A stretch of 64,000 bases of DNA from Solen grandis (lineage: Eukaryota > Mollusca > Bivalvia > Adapedonta > Solenidae), in contig CM037791.1 in assembly GCA_021229015.1 (NCBI GenBank), forward strand, positions 55,187,741-55,251,740. The letters run 5' to 3'. Positions 1-11,602 of the stretch are shown here, piece after piece. A program made the translations under genes and the position numbers. The notes under the pieces were generated by a model. That model was given only the letters and a program-made list of their open reading frames with translations. It had not been told where the DNA came from and did not search any database. How positions within the stretch are numbered: position 1 is the first letter of the stretch; each line of letters starts with the position of its first letter.

Positions 1-1
1 A

Positions 2-1768
2 TTGAATATCAATCTTAATAATTTTAAACATGGTAAGTCTTTATGGAAACATAATAATTCCTTACTTAAGGATATAGAATATATTAACTTAATAAATAAC
101 AAAATTAAAGAAGTTAAAGAACAATATGCTTTACCAGTTTATAATTTCGATAATATAACTAATATACCAAATGATGAGATACAATTCATAATAAATGATC
201 AGCTTTTTTTGGAGACTCTATTAATGGAAATAAGAGGCAAGTCTATCTCTTACGCCAGCTATAAAAAGAAAATAACAGATGCTAGGGAAAAGGAACTTTT
301 TGATAAAATACAAGAAATCGAGCATAATATAAATGAAGATAATGTCAAAAATCTCGATGTGTATAAAAATGAGATTAAAGAATTAAGAAAAAATAAAATG
401 AATGGATATCTTATCAGGTCTCGTGCAAATATTATAGAGAATGGAGAAAAGCCTACTTCTTTTTTTTGTAATTTAGAAAACCACAATTTTTCTTCAAAAT
501 TAATCCCAAAAATTATCAAAGAAAACGGAGACATTATTACAGATCAGAGTGAAATACTAAATGAAACCAAATTATTTTATGAACATCTATATGCAAGTAA
601 GGACGCGGAATTAGAGGACATTAACTTAGAAGATGAATTTAAGGAATATGATATACCAAAACTTTCTCCCATAGAATCAAAACTTTTAGAAGGGAATATC
701 ACTTATCAAGAAGCTTCAGCCACATTGAAAGATATGAAAAACAATAAAAGTCCAGGCTCAGATGGTTTTAATGCGGATTTCTTTAAAATGTTTTGGCAAC
801 AGTTAGGGCAATTTGTTATTCGGTCAATTAACTATGGTTTCCTAAATGGTGAATTATCTGTTACTCAACGAGAAGGAATAATTACAGTCATACCCAAACA
901 AAATAAATCAAGATTTCAAGTTAAAAATTATCGTCCTATTTCTCTCTTAAATTGTTCATATAAAATTGCATCAGGCTCTATTGCAAACAGACTGAAATCA
1001 ACATTGAATAAATTGATACACAAAGATCAAACAGGATTTATATCAGGCAGATACCTAGGCGAGAATACAAGACTCATATATGATGTTATGCAATATACAG
1101 ATTATTATGATATACCTGGACTAATACTGTTGATAGACTTTGAAAAGGCTTTTGATTCTCTCTCATGGACTTTTATTTTTAATGTTTTGAGGTTTTTCAA
1201 TTTTGGAGAACAATTCATGTCATGGATAAAACTGTTATATACAAATGCAAAATTAGCTGTCAGTCAAGGTTCAAATTTATCATCTTTCTTTAATATTGCA
1301 CGAGGCTGTAGGCAAGGTGATCCATTGTCTCCATATATTTTTATTTTATGTGCAGAAATTTTAGCTATCAAAATAAGAGAAAATAAGAGAATTAAAGGAA
1401 TTGAAATAAATAATTCAGAGATAAAGCAGTCACAGTATGCAGATGATACCTCAATTCTTTTAGATGGTTCAGATGTATCTTTAAATGAAACTTTGAAAGA
1501 ACTAACCAATTAATATAAGTATTCTGGTCTTAAAGTAAATTTTGAAAAAACACAAGTTATATGGATAGGAAAAAAAAAGTTTAGCTCTGATACAATTAAA
1601 ACCAAATGGAAATTAGTATGGGGTAAGACTACCTTTAATTTACTTGGAATAAAATTTAATGTAAACCTGAATGATATGACCTATCAAAACTTTAATGAAA
1701 AAATAATAAAGATTCAAAACATAATCAAATTATGGAAACGTAGAAATCTGACTCCACTAGGTAAATAA
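2..1768 (+). pseudogene. LINE ORF2 reverse transcriptase, broken
   Basis: The open frame runs from the window edge to a stop at 1511-1513 (503 codons), then in the same frame to a second stop at 1766-1768. It would copy element RNA into DNA at a nicked target. Residues 1-30 match the linker after the endonuclease (GKSLWKHNNSLLKD). RT blocks follow in order: NNKSPGSDGFNADFFK near 250, a PKQNKS...YRPISLLN block near 300-320, IDFEKAFDSL near 377 with the first catalytic Asp, GCRQGDPLSPYIF near 440, and YADD at 479-482. All visible RT catalytic residues are intact. The stop at 1511 falls only 29 codons after YADD. At 1763-1766 the reading continues best if one base was lost, moving into the frame of the next segment. 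The initial TTG is only the window edge, not a start codon. Confidence 0.88.
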
Positions 1769-3095
1769 CTGTCATCAAAACTCTTTTATTGCCAATTTTA
1801 AATCACTTATTTATGGCATTACCAAATCCAAATGAAGATATTATTAAAAAAATTGAATCAATATTCTATGATTTTTTGTGGTCTGGACCAGCAAAGATTA
1901 AAAAGACAGTCATTGTAAAAGATTTCATTGATGGTGGTCTTAAAATGGTCAATTTAAGGGCTTTCATGGCAAGTCTTAAGATCACATGGATTAGAAAATT
2001 CTTCCTAGGGACTGGAAATTGGATAAAAATAAATAAATATTTAATTGATATTGGTAAAATAACAAGAATGGGCGTGTTTTATTGTGAGTCTCAAAAGAAA
2101 AATATCAATAATAAATTTTGGGCAGATGTTTTACAATCCTATATTGAATTTTGTCAAAAAGTCAAATTTGCATCTATTGAGGATTTTTTAGCATGTCCAA
2201 TACAGTGCAATTACAATATACAAGTTGGTAATAAAACAGTGTATAACAAAAATTGGTATGAGAAAGGAATATGTTTTATTAATGATTTAATTAATGAAAA
2301 TGGTGAGTTCTATTCCACAAAAGAGTTTTTTGAAACATATGGCATTCAGCAAAACTTTTTGTCATACTTTGGCATTCTTAATGCAATTAAATCATATAAA
2401 ATCAGGTCAATAGGAAATATAAAATTAAAAAGGATCCAATACCCCATTCTACCATTCTTTATTAAAGATATATTAAGTAAAAGAAAGGGTTGTAAAGATA
2501 TATACTGTATACTCAATAATAATACTGTAAAAGAAACACCAACAGCACAGGTAAGATGGAATAAATCATATAATATTAGTGAAAAAGAATGGAAAATCAT
2601 ATACTCAACTCCATTCATGATTACTAAAAGTACAACCTTACAATGGTTTCAAATTAGAATCATTCATAGGCTAATCCCAACTAGATATTATTTATATAAG
2701 ATAAAGAGGGCAGAAAATCAATTTTGTTTTTCCTGTGGAGCAGAAGAAACTATTCAACATATGTTTTGGCTAAGTCCTAATACCAAGACATTTTTAAACC
2801 AAATACTAAATGTTCTTAAACTGAACAATATTAACATAAAAATTACAGAGGAAACTTTCATTTTCAATATCAGTAAAACACTTTCACAATTAGAACTCTA
2901 TATTTTACTTGAGATTAAATACACTATATATATTCTACTAAAATCCTCAATTTGCCTCTGTCCATCTATAGTCTGTCAAATAGATTAAGATACATGTACA
3001 AATGTAATAGAATTATATTCCTGGAAAATAACAATATTCCAAATTTTGAAGATGAATGGAATAAATATAAATGTTTACTTAACATCAATAACTAA
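1765..3095 (+). pseudogene. LINE ORF2 C-terminal region with zinc-knuckle-like motif, broken
   Basis: Continuation of the LINE polyprotein in a new frame; the longest open part is 1789-2988 (399 codons). It starts with the thumb-like LPILNHLFMALPNP segment. Near residue 315 it has FCFSCGAEETIQHMFW, the CxxC...H pattern of the RT-associated zinc-binding domain. The residue usually Cys after the His (W-x-C) is Ser here (WLSPN), so the metal site may be incomplete. The frame at 2988 hits a stop, but another frame from about 2952 continues with LSIYSLSNRLRYMY and ends at TAA 3093-3095, so a second small indel lies near 2945-2955. Everything after 3095 is 3' UTR. Confidence 0.82.
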
Positions 3096-3795
3096 AATAC
3101 TAGCTTTATCAAGATGTTTAATTTTTCTAAGTTTTCTTTTATTCATTTTGTATTATTAGTACTATTATAATGTATTGTAGTTGTAGAGGTATACTGTGGC
3201 TGCTTGATGCTCTTCTGTGTGTTTTAAGATTTGAAAATAGTTTCAAGCGATCAATCCTGGTATTTTAAACTGACACTACCTTAAGGATAGTTGGGCGATA
3301 TTTCAGTGTCTTCAGTCATGGCCAATTACATGACAGAAATTGCACACACAAAAAAAAAAATGGAAACCGTATATAATAATGATTAACTAGATTTTTTTTC
3401 CATTACTTGAATACACTGAAGTGTCGACCAAGTATCTTTAACAATCACAAAGACCTATTAGTTTTAAATGACCGAGGCAGCACCTAGTTTTTTTTGTTTT
3501 TTTTTCTTTTCTTTTTTTCGTTATGTTCCCCCTTCACATGTTTATTTTTGTTTATCCTTTTTCCCCTGTTTTTTCCCAGTTTAACATATACAGTTTTATA
3601 TTTACTTGACTATATGTAATTAGATTGTACCTACTTCACTTAAACAATTATATTAGATAAAGGTATAGGACCACTTTATATTTCAACATTTAGCTTAATA
3701 CAATACATATATATAATAGTTTTACATTTAGTATTGTACTATACAGTACTACAGTACTATACATATATATGCAACAGTTTATAATGTCTTTGTAA

Positions 3796-3837
3796 GGTGT
3801 TGCAGGGGATGGCCCTCCCCGACCCCTGTTTTACACC
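3796..3837 (+). other. GC-rich stem-loop at LINE 3' end
   Basis: GGTGT-TGCAGGGG at 3796-3808 pairs with CCCCTG-TTTTACACC at 3823-3837, around a loop containing GGCCCTCCCC. It lies 30 bases before the poly(A). Many LINE RTs recognise a 3' stem-loop of their own RNA; that role is inferred here from position and structure. Confidence 0.55.
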
Positions 3838-3882
3838 AAATGACGGGGAGATTAAACTGTATATGGAAAAAAAAAAAAAAAA

Positions 3883-3968
3883 GTACTAAAGCTATGGGAT
3901 TTTAACTTCCCACAAGTTTATGTAAGCATGCCTTGTTTAACGTAGAGTTTCAATAAAATATGATTAAA

Positions 3969-4003
<35 letters not shown>
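3883..4003 (+). mobile_element. Probable LINE 3'-transduced segment with second poly(A)
   Basis: An 88-base non-repetitive stretch follows the first poly(A) (3867-3882). It has AATAAA at 3952-3957 and a 32-base A run at 3972-4003 about 14 bases after that signal. This is the layout of a read-through transcript that used a downstream polyadenylation site and was then reinserted. An A-rich microsatellite or two nested insertions are alternatives. Confidence 0.55.
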
Positions 4004-4005
<2 letters not shown>

Positions 4006-4200
4006 TTTCATACAGTTGACTGCTTATTAGTATCTTTTCATCCTTTACCTCTTATACTCATTTTGACAAACTGACAATCAAAGTAGACCTAGATCAGACT
4101 GTTCCTATAGGAACTGTCTCATCAGGGTCTCCTCTGTTTGCTCATGAAATTCTACACTGTGTCGGCAGTGCCAAGAAAAATCCATTGTTTCATACACCAT

Positions 4201-4443
4201 TTAACCCTTTCCCTCATAGAGGACACCATGAAAAGACCTATGCGAACAGCATAAAACCAGATCAGCTTGCGAGTAACTCGCAGGCTGATCAGGTTTTATG
4301 CTGTTCGTTGCTCCTCAGTGGTCTGGAAATGAGGACTTTATAATTATATTTGGTAAGGTTTAACTGTGGTTTTCTGCAGATCAGGCTTTATGTGGTACCT
4401 TATTGAGTGCGTCAAAATGAGTCTATATGAGGGAAAGGGTTAA
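4201..4443 (+). mobile_element. TTAA-flanked MITE with central palindrome (copy 1)
   Basis: Ends are TTAACCCTTTCCCTCATA and TATGAGGGAAAGGGTTAA, inverted repeats including TTAA. An internal palindrome (about 4243-4308) has arms CGAACAGCATAAAACC and GGTTTTATGCTGTTCG around AGATCAGCTTGCGAGTAACT. It carries no ORF. TTAA followed by CCCT resembles piggyBac-type termini. A near-identical copy in the opposite direction is at 61548-61789. Confidence 0.85.
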
Positions 4444-4502
4444 AGTTATCAGTAAATTTATATTCATTATGTCACAAACTTGTCCATGAATATTCATGAG
4501 GT
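4444..4502 (-). repeat. CATGAATATTCATG dispersed repeat, fragment
   Basis: On the minus strand it reads CCTCATGAATATTCATG followed by a diverged match to the copies at 10884 and 56023. It directly abuts the MITE end at 4443. Confidence 0.5.
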
Positions 4503-4959
4503 ATAACATTAATTTATAAAGTAACACAGTAAAACCTAATCAAACATAGAATCTCTATGTCTGACCTGGCTTTTCAACCTGACCTAACATGGTATAAAAT
4601 GTCTATCTTAAGGTAATCCACCATCATTAAATTGTGATCATGATCAATCAAAGGATTATGATAATTTTATAGTAAATGCAAGCCTTTTGTAAACTTTGAG
4701 CAAAAGAGCCTATAACTCCAATGCTTGCATCGGCACTGAAGTCTTTTTAAACATTTGAAGGACCATGATTATAAGGTAATGATGGCTAGTTTACTTTTAA
4801 GGTAAAACGTTATCTTGCCTCCATGTATGTCACAACTTTCTAGATGTAAATCAAGAACAACTAGAACCGCAAGCAGTATCTCGGTTTTCGCTTTTAACCT
4901 AATCAACTTGAACACTTTATTTCAACTCAGCCACAATTTTCAATATGAAACAGAACGAA
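4503..4959. other. Non-coding, no feature seen
   Basis: AT-rich sequence with no convincing ORF, tandem structure or RNA gene. Confidence 0.6.
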
Positions 4960-5300
4960 AAGGTTTTTGAAGACCTACTCTCATTTGCAGTTTTTTTTTG
5001 TTTTTTTTTTGTTTTTTTGCAATGTTAGAACATTCAAACTCTTCTAGCGCAAATATTTTCCCATACCCTGTCCCTTGAAATCCATCCCATTCTGTGGTGC
5101 TGTCAACAAGGAACAAAATGCTGAAAACCGCATTTCAATCAGACTTAAACATTTTGAGTTATAAGCAAAAGAGTGATTTTAAGCAAAACGCCCTCTAGCG
5201 GCAAAATTAGAAACAAAATTGCAAAAACAGCAAATAGTTCAAACAAGTATATAAGTCGCACTAGTCAAACTTTTTATTCTTATGTATCAGAATTTGAAGC
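4960..5300 (+). repeat. Diverged repeat, copy 1 of an 840-bp-spaced pair
   Basis: Shares with 5796-6075 the ordered blocks AGACCTACTCTCATTT, GAACATTCAA, GCTGTCAACAAGGAACA, AGTGATT and CGCCCTCTAGCGGC. The copies are strongly diverged, so this is an old repeat. Function unknown; the family is unnamed here. Confidence 0.65.
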
Positions 5301-5795
5301 ATAAAACCTGATTTACAATTATTCCAAAAAAGGATCAAACGTTGGACTGCCGTATAATGACCAAATCAAGTCCGATCTTCAAAAACTAAACATTACTGGA
5401 AAGAGCTCTTTAAGAACTAAAACTTTTGTTCATATACTCTCAATGAAATATTTTTTGTTTTGGAGCTATTTGTGGCCGAATAAAAACACAATAATCGTAA
5501 TATGACCTTGACCTTTTCAATTCTTTTTTATTTTTTGAATTGTGAGGCCCTTTCAAACATTACAATACATTTCGTGTGAAAATTTCATGAAGAATGAACA
5601 GAAAATAAAGTCAGGAGCGACAAAAATATGTTGAAATTTTAATTTTTCCTAAAATTTAGTGAAGTTTGACCGTTTCTAGAGGACAAACCACGCATTTCCT
5701 CAATTCGCCACCCCATATATTTTGTGCGTATATGTCTTGCAAATCGTATGCAGCAAACAGAATTCTTCTATCTGATCTCTAACAAAAGTGGGTAG
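5301..5795. repeat. Linker of the repeat pair with TGACCTTGACC motif
   Basis: AT-rich sequence between the two diverged copies. It contains ATGACCTTGACCTTTT near 5501, the motif shared with the arrays at 48340-49960. No coding signal. Confidence 0.45.
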
Positions 5796-6075
5796 GTTTT
5801 TCGTAGACCTACCCTCATTTTTCCACTTTTTTCCAAGGTTCGAACATTCAACCTCTCCTAGAACAATTTCTTTCCAGTACTCGATGATAAGGTATCCATC
5901 ATATTTGATTGGGCTGTCAACAAGGAACATTATGTAAAAAAACGCATCTAAATCAGGTTTCAAATTTTTGATTTATTAGCAGAACAGTGATTACATGCAT
6001 TGCGCCCCCTAGTGGCTAAATCAGAAATAAATGTGAAAAGTTTGACCAATTAGGCACATGTTCAGATACAGATGA
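5796..6075 (+). repeat. Diverged repeat, copy 2
   Basis: Second copy of the 4960 repeat: AGACCTACCCTCATTT, CGAACATTCAA, GCTGTCAACAAGGAACAT and GCGCCCCCTAGTGGC occur in the same order. The 87-codon ORF that crosses it on the minus strand is chance. Confidence 0.65.
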
Positions 6076-6170
6076 CTCCATGCCCAAAATTTCATAGCTG
6101 TAGCTTTTCTCATCTGGCCGCTAGGCTGGACACAAAAATGGGTGGAATTGGAAAAATAATAAAAATAAAC

Positions 6171-7843
6171 AAGAGGGCCAAGATGGCCCTAGATCGCTCA
6201 CCTGAGAAAAGTATCATTCATTGCCTGTACAAAACAGATTGCTTTAGAATTAAGATGATGAGGTGAAACAATGTTCAGGAATTTTCTGACCCCATCCACA
6301 AAAGATATCATCATGACAAACATTCTGCCAAAGTTTGAGGATGATTGGACCAAAAATGTTGCCCTCAGAGTATAAACAAGATTTTTCTAAGATTTGACCT
6401 ACTGACCTACATTTCTATCCAGCCCCACCCATTTTCAAACTGGTTCGAGATATCATCATGACAAACAATCTGACCAAGTTTGAGGAAGATTGCATCAAAA
6501 CTGTGGCCTTTAGTGTGTAAACAAGATTTTTCTAAGATTTGACCTATTGACCTACTTTTCGGTCCGGCCCTGCCCATTTTCGAAAGGGTTCAAGATATCA
6601 TCAAGACAAACATTCTGACCAAGTTTGAGGAAGATTGGATTAAAATTGTAGCCTCTAGTGTGTAAACAAGATTTTTCTAAGATTTGACCTACTGACCTAC
6701 TTTTTGATCCAACCTGACCCATTTTCGAAAGGGTTCAAGATATCATCAAGACAAACATTCTGACCAAGTTTGAGGAAGATTGGATCAAAATTGTGGCCTC
6801 TAGTGTGTAAACAAGATTTTTCTAAGATTTGACCTACTGACCTACTTTTTGATCCAACCTGACCCATTTTCGAAAGGGTTCAAGATATCATCAAGACAAA
6901 CATTCTGACCAAGTTTGAGGAAGATTGGATCAAAATTGTGGCCTTTTTAAGATTTTTCTAAGATTTGACCTACTGACCTACAAGAGGGCCAAGATGGCCC
7001 TAGATCGCTCACCTGAGAAAAGTATCATTCATTGCCTGTACAAAACAGATTGCTTTAGAATTAAGATGATGAGGTGAAACAATGTTCAGGAATTTTCTGA
7101 CCCCATCCACAAAAGATATCATCATGACAAACATTCTGCCAAAGTTTGAGGATGATTGGACCAAAAATGTTGCCCTCAGAGTATAAACAAGATTTTTCTA
7201 AGATTTGACCTACTGACCTACATTTCTATCCAGCCCCACCCATTTTCAAACTGGTTCGAGATATCATCATGACAAACAATCTGACCAAGTTTGAGGAAGA
7301 TTGCATCAAAACTGTGGCCTTTAGTGTGTAAACAAGATTTTTCTAAGATTTGACCTATTGACCTACTTTTCGGTCCGGCCCTGCCCATTTTCGAAAGGGT
7401 TCAAGATATCATCAAGACAAACATTCTGACCAAGTTTGAGGAAGATTGGATTAAAATTGTAGCCTCTAGTGTGTAAACAAGATTTTTCTAAGATTTGACC
7501 TACTGACCTACTTTTTGATCCAACCTGACCCATTTTCGAAAGGGTTCAAGATATCATCAAGACAAACATTCTGACCAAGTTTGAGGAAGATTGGATCAAA
7601 ATTGTGGCCTCTAGTGTGTAAACAAGATTTTTCTAAGATTTGACCTACTGACCTACTTTTTGATCCAACCTGACCCATTTTCGAAAGGGTTCAAGATATC
7701 ATCAAGACAAACATTCTGAGTTTGAGGAAGATTGGATCAAAATTGTGGCCTCTAGTGTGTAAACATCAAATTGTTGACGGACGACGGCCGACGGACAATC
7801 AAGTCTCCCAAAAGCTCACCCTGAGCTATGCTCAGGTGAGCTA
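6171..7843 (+). mobile_element. CTCACCTGAG-ended repeat element, 145-bp internal array, duplicated
   Basis: The head AAGAGGGCCAAGATGGCCCT plus ATCGCTCACCTGAG (6171-6206) and the tail CTCAGGTGAGCTAAAA (7831-7846) are inverted relatives. Inside are 145-bp units: TAAACAAGATTTTTCT recurs at 6373, 6518, 6663 and 6808, each unit carrying TTTGACCTACTGACCTAC and AAACATTCTGACCAAGTTTG. At 6982 the head starts again and the whole 811-bp block repeats almost without change (units at 7184, 7329, 7474, 7619). No ORF. The family is abundant in bivalves from memory; the mechanism of spread is unknown to me. Confidence 0.85.
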
Positions 7844-9240
7844 AAAAAACAAATCAACAGAAAAAGAACAATAGGTTTTCGCCCAAAGTATGATCTTATT
7901 TATAACCTCTTTTGTTGAAGACAGTGCCTTTTCCCAACCCTAGTCAGGTCAATAAGCCTCAATATATAGCTGTCATCAGTTTAAGCCATTCCCATATTTC
8001 AAGGGAGGCCAGATGTTGACCCATTTACAAGAATAAATCTTCCATTTATAAGTAACCCAACTAAATGGCTAAAATCAATTTTCTTTCCTTAAAATAAAAA
8101 AAGAAATTCTAAGGTTTAAATGACAGGGATGTTCAAAAAGATGTGTGTAGCAGGTCACTTGTCCAATGTAGACAACCTGATAAAACTGAAAAGCATCCTG
8201 ATTTCAGATTCCAAACAACAGTTTGTGTACATGTAACCTCTACATAACAGACACCTGCTCTTAAAAGCCATTCTCCTTTAATCTCCTTGACTACCTGTTA
8301 GAAAATTGTAAAAGTGAAAAAAGGTCAGCATCTCAATCAGAAAAAAGGTATTGTAATGAAACCTTCATTTAGTAACCACATGTACTTAGTGGACAACATC
8401 TTTTGTTCCATTTCTTGACCACTAAAAAAGGGTTGACTGTATATGTTAATATGAGCATTTCAAAATGAAATCTTACAAGTACTGTGTTAAACAGCACATT
8501 CATTTACTCCCTGTTTAGTGTTTCTACCCCCAAAACTGCCCATGTACCCCCAAATTGTAGGGATCTGTATATGAAGGGGTACAAAGTTAAGTACAAAGTT
8601 AAGCAAAACATGCAATTGCATCCCAGTTTTAAAACTTAGTGGAGACCCAGACTATAACTATAAACAGTTCTTTTAAATCTTGTTTAACACAGGTATGCCC
8701 AATCATACTGAACTCAGTCTTCTGCCTGAATAGGTTTCACTTTGTTACCTTCCAAATGTGTTACCTTCCAAATTCTAATGTATTGATGGAATAGAGGTAA
8801 TTAACTACAATACTGGAGCTGACTTCAACCAATACACTTGCCGGCTGATCTGGTTTTAAACTGACAGAATGGACCAATTCCTTCATAGCTGCAGTTATGT
8901 ACAAAAGGGTTAATATTCCAAGACTAATGGTAACCATGACAACTGACCCTCCAGCATCCAGGCACTTGAAAATGTATCACTTCAGTACCTTGGTCTTAAA
9001 TAGCTTTCTCAGGTCATCTGCTGAGTTAAGCTTATGTGTGTACAAGTATACAAGGTGTAAACAATTATTGTCTATATCAGCTGGTTTGTTTGCAGTCACA
9101 AATATTTTCATATCATTATGTACACGTGCTTTCAAGCCTTCACCTTGTCAACAGTATTTCCTAATCCCTACTCCAAACCCATTTTATTACTCTTTAAACT
9201 TTGACAAACTTCCTCTTTCTCAACTCTTTATTTCTTTTAC
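7844..9240. other. Non-coding, mostly unique
   Basis: No supported gene. GCTGATCTGGTTTTAAAC near 8845 matches the inner arm of the 4201 MITE and is probably a decayed fragment. The short ORF at 8897-9244 shows no known motif. Confidence 0.55.
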
Positions 9241-9470
9241 TTGATTGTGATTCTGAAACATTGCAGGACGAATCTCTGTGCTGAATCTTATAACCTTGGG
9301 TTCTTCATGGCCTTGGGTTTTGAGTTTGAATCCCAGCAAAATGTTCAGTCCCCAATAGATCAAACAAATAGGAATTATTTTAATAACTCAATACTAATTA
9401 GTAAATCATCAATTAGATTGAGTCTTCTGAGGCCTTAGGTACCAAGTTCAATACCCACTAGAACAAAAGT
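9241..9470 (+). repeat. Possible decayed tRNA-derived repeat
   Basis: Two B-box-like strings, TTTGAATCCCAGC near 9326 and AAGTTCAATACCCAC near 9446, lie 120 bases apart, each preceded by GCCTT. No clear A box or fold; low confidence. Confidence 0.25.
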
Positions 9471-9607
9471 CATTGTTTGCTTTTTGACCACATTTCTTTT
9501 CCACTTTAGGAGGATGACCATCCTCAGCCCAACCTCCTATGACCACAAACACTAAAGTCTTGTATACTTAATTAACATCCCCCAAGTAAGATGATATGGT
9601 CATTAAC

Positions 9608-9853
9608 TTGACTTGAATATTTGAGTTTACCGTTGCTTCGACATTATTTCAGTCATATAGTGATGTCCAGCTAATTACTGGTGGAGGAAGACCCCACAGA
9701 GGCATCCAGGTAGAACCACCAACCTACCGCAAGCCAACTGGGAGGCTTCCTCACATGAAAATCCGAATGACCCTGCCGGGATTCGAACCCACATGGTGAG
9801 GGGCTGACTGAGTGTTAAAGTAAGCAACTTTACCCTCTCGGCTTCGGAGGCCC
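9608..9853 (-). mobile_element. tRNA-derived SINE, family A
   Basis: On the minus strand it opens with a tRNA-like head: GGGTTCGAATCCCGGC is a B box and the A-box region is decayed. A body follows with TTTTCATGTGAGGAAGCCT, GCGGTAGGTTGGTGGTTCTA, GTCTTCCTCCACC and a tail near CGACGGTAA-like sequence. The same body occurs at 35738, 41500 and 49429. Pol III transcription and LINE-driven spread are inferred from the family type. Confidence 0.8.
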
Positions 9854-10450
9854 TTGATATGGTCATTAACTTTTGCAAATTAAAAATGCAATGACTTTAC
9901 TACACATATTTTTCTTGTATTCAAGGATTTATGTTTACATGCTTAAAAAATAAATATCAATAATTAGGGTTGGTCGGTCAGGTTAGTGGAAACAAGTAAC
10001 TTTTTTATTACGCCTTATTAATAAGTTCAATGCTTTATAACTTTTGACATATTTTGTTCCTATAGTGAGAAAGAATTATACAAATGAAGTTTCATTTAAC
10101 ACTTACATTAAAAAAAATTTGAAGTCTATATTAAAATAATTACCTATGAAACGTACCTACTATCCATCCCATGGAACATAAAAACCAATAAAAACTTGAA
10201 AATTTGTCACTCTCTCTTAAGTTGGCTGAACTAACTGATCTGCGACCAAAGTTGTAAATATTTTCCAAGAAATTTTACACATGTCAAATGTATGTATGGG
10301 TACAGCACACTTTTTCCTTAGTGATTATATACATGACTGATGCTACCTTCACCCACAGAGCATCAAAAGTAAAGTGATATACAACTGGTGAGAGATAACA
10401 GCTAAGGGCACTCTTACATAGGTATGCTACAGGTTAAGATTATCAGGGAG
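9854..10450. other. Non-coding, AT-rich
   Basis: Nothing recognisable besides AT-rich sequence. Confidence 0.5.
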
Positions 10451-10634
10451 ATGTATGCCAAACCATATGCAACCAGTCTCTTACAGACAGTGATGGAGTT
10501 GTCTTAGGTCGATACACCATGCTGTTCACATGCATCTTATGCTATACACATGAACATTGTGGTTTATGATAGAGCCAGTTTCTTTGCCGACTTAATCATA
10601 CGGTCGCATACAGTTTGTTGCCAGATTAAGTTTA
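10451..10634 (-). mobile_element. Inverted-repeat MITE, relative of 33056-33239, decayed
   Basis: TATGCCAAACCATATGCAAC, ATGGAGTTGTCTTAGG, CACCATGCTGTTCACATGCA and GTGGTTTATG follow the same order as in the reverse complement of 33056-33239. Its right terminus is strongly diverged. Confidence 0.65.
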
Positions 10635-10883
10635 TGAGGGAGATATACATCTACAGTAAGTGCTCAAAGCATGCAATATTACAATTTAGGCTCCTGGATT
10701 TTAAGAAATGTACACAATCAGTATCAGTGAAAGAGCAAATATTTATAATCATATATTTTAAGAATCTCTCCTGAAACATTGTTAATCATAAGCTGAATAT
10801 TATTTTTGTTATTTTTTAAATGAGTATTATGATTTGTTGTTTTCCCTTCTCCCACTTTGGATGTGCCATGGAAATTAAATTAA

Positions 10884-11058
10884 CTTTACCTCATGAATAT
10901 TCATGTACAATTATGACTTGATGAATGTTAATTTACTTAACTTTAAGTTGTATAATTATGAAACCACGGAGTTTTCCTTGCTGTGCAGACTGTGTAGAAT
11001 CTGTGCTACAATATTGCATGAAAAAACAGAGGAGTCCAACCTGATCTGGGTCTACTAT
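10884..11058 (+). repeat. CATGAATATTCATG dispersed repeat
   Basis: Starts with the palindrome CATGAATATTCATG. It continues with ATGACTTGATGAATGTTAAT, GCAGACTGTGTAGAATCTG and GCTACAATA. Copies occur at 11603, 56023 and (minus) 4444. No ORF. Confidence 0.7.
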
Positions 11059-11424
11059 GTTTACTTAGGTGTCAAAATATATCTATATATAGGATGGAGT
11101 CTTACATTTCTACAGACAACAGCAGGCTGAAGCAAGCATAGGTTCCTATTGTCTGGAGAAATGTCATTATAGATTCTACCTAACTTAGAAGTCACCCTAA
11201 ACTTGTGAAACACTTTATCTCGTCTTATAGATCAATACATTTTGTGCATGGTAAAATAATAGAAAGGTTTTATATTGAAATAAATTGCTGATTGGTCCCA
11301 AATTTTGGGTTGCTTCTGAAGCCAGATTTTAAGAGAAAAAAAAGCCAACCTTTAATGCTAACTAAAAAACATGGTAAACACTTGAAGGTTTGGCTCTTAG
11401 AATGACTTTGAGGTTTTAATGAAA

Positions 11425-11600
11425 ACATATTGTTTAGCTAGGTTTAACGTCTCAATTAACAGAATTTCATATGGTCATTGAGACTTGTTTGCATGAGAGA
11501 GATATATATCTGCCACACTGCTGTATCATGCCATAGACAAGTGACATGAAGCCACACCCAGTCACATTATCAGAACACTGATTAACAGGTCCCCCTTAAC
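11425..11600 (-). mobile_element. SINE family B, partial
   Basis: Shares GTTTAACGTCTC, CTGCCACACTGCTGTATCAT and CCACACCCAGTCACATTATC with the complete copy at 52690-52998. The tRNA head expected on the right is missing. Confidence 0.65.
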
Positions 11601-11602
11601 TC

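Larger units (their letters stand above)
1..3882 (+). mobile_element. Non-LTR retrotransposon (L1/Tx1-like LINE), 5' end outside window
   Basis: The 3' part of a LINE. The order is: end of the endonuclease-RT linker, reverse transcriptase, C-terminal zinc-binding region, a long AT-rich 3' UTR, a GC-rich 3' stem-loop, and poly(A) at 3867-3882. The endonuclease lies before base 1. The coding part is interrupted by a stop at 1511, a frame change near 1765 and another near 2950, so this copy is dead. The clade call (L1 superfamily, Tx1 branch) rests on RT block spacing and a CxxC...H domain after the RT; CR1 or another clade is less likely. The target-site duplication cannot be seen because the 5' junction is off-window. 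Confidence 0.9.

Noticed and set aside
1..3882. Retrovirus or LTR retrotransposon
   Set aside because: RT blocks, post-RT zinc motif, poly(A) end and absence of gag/protease/integrase or LTRs indicate a non-LTR LINE.
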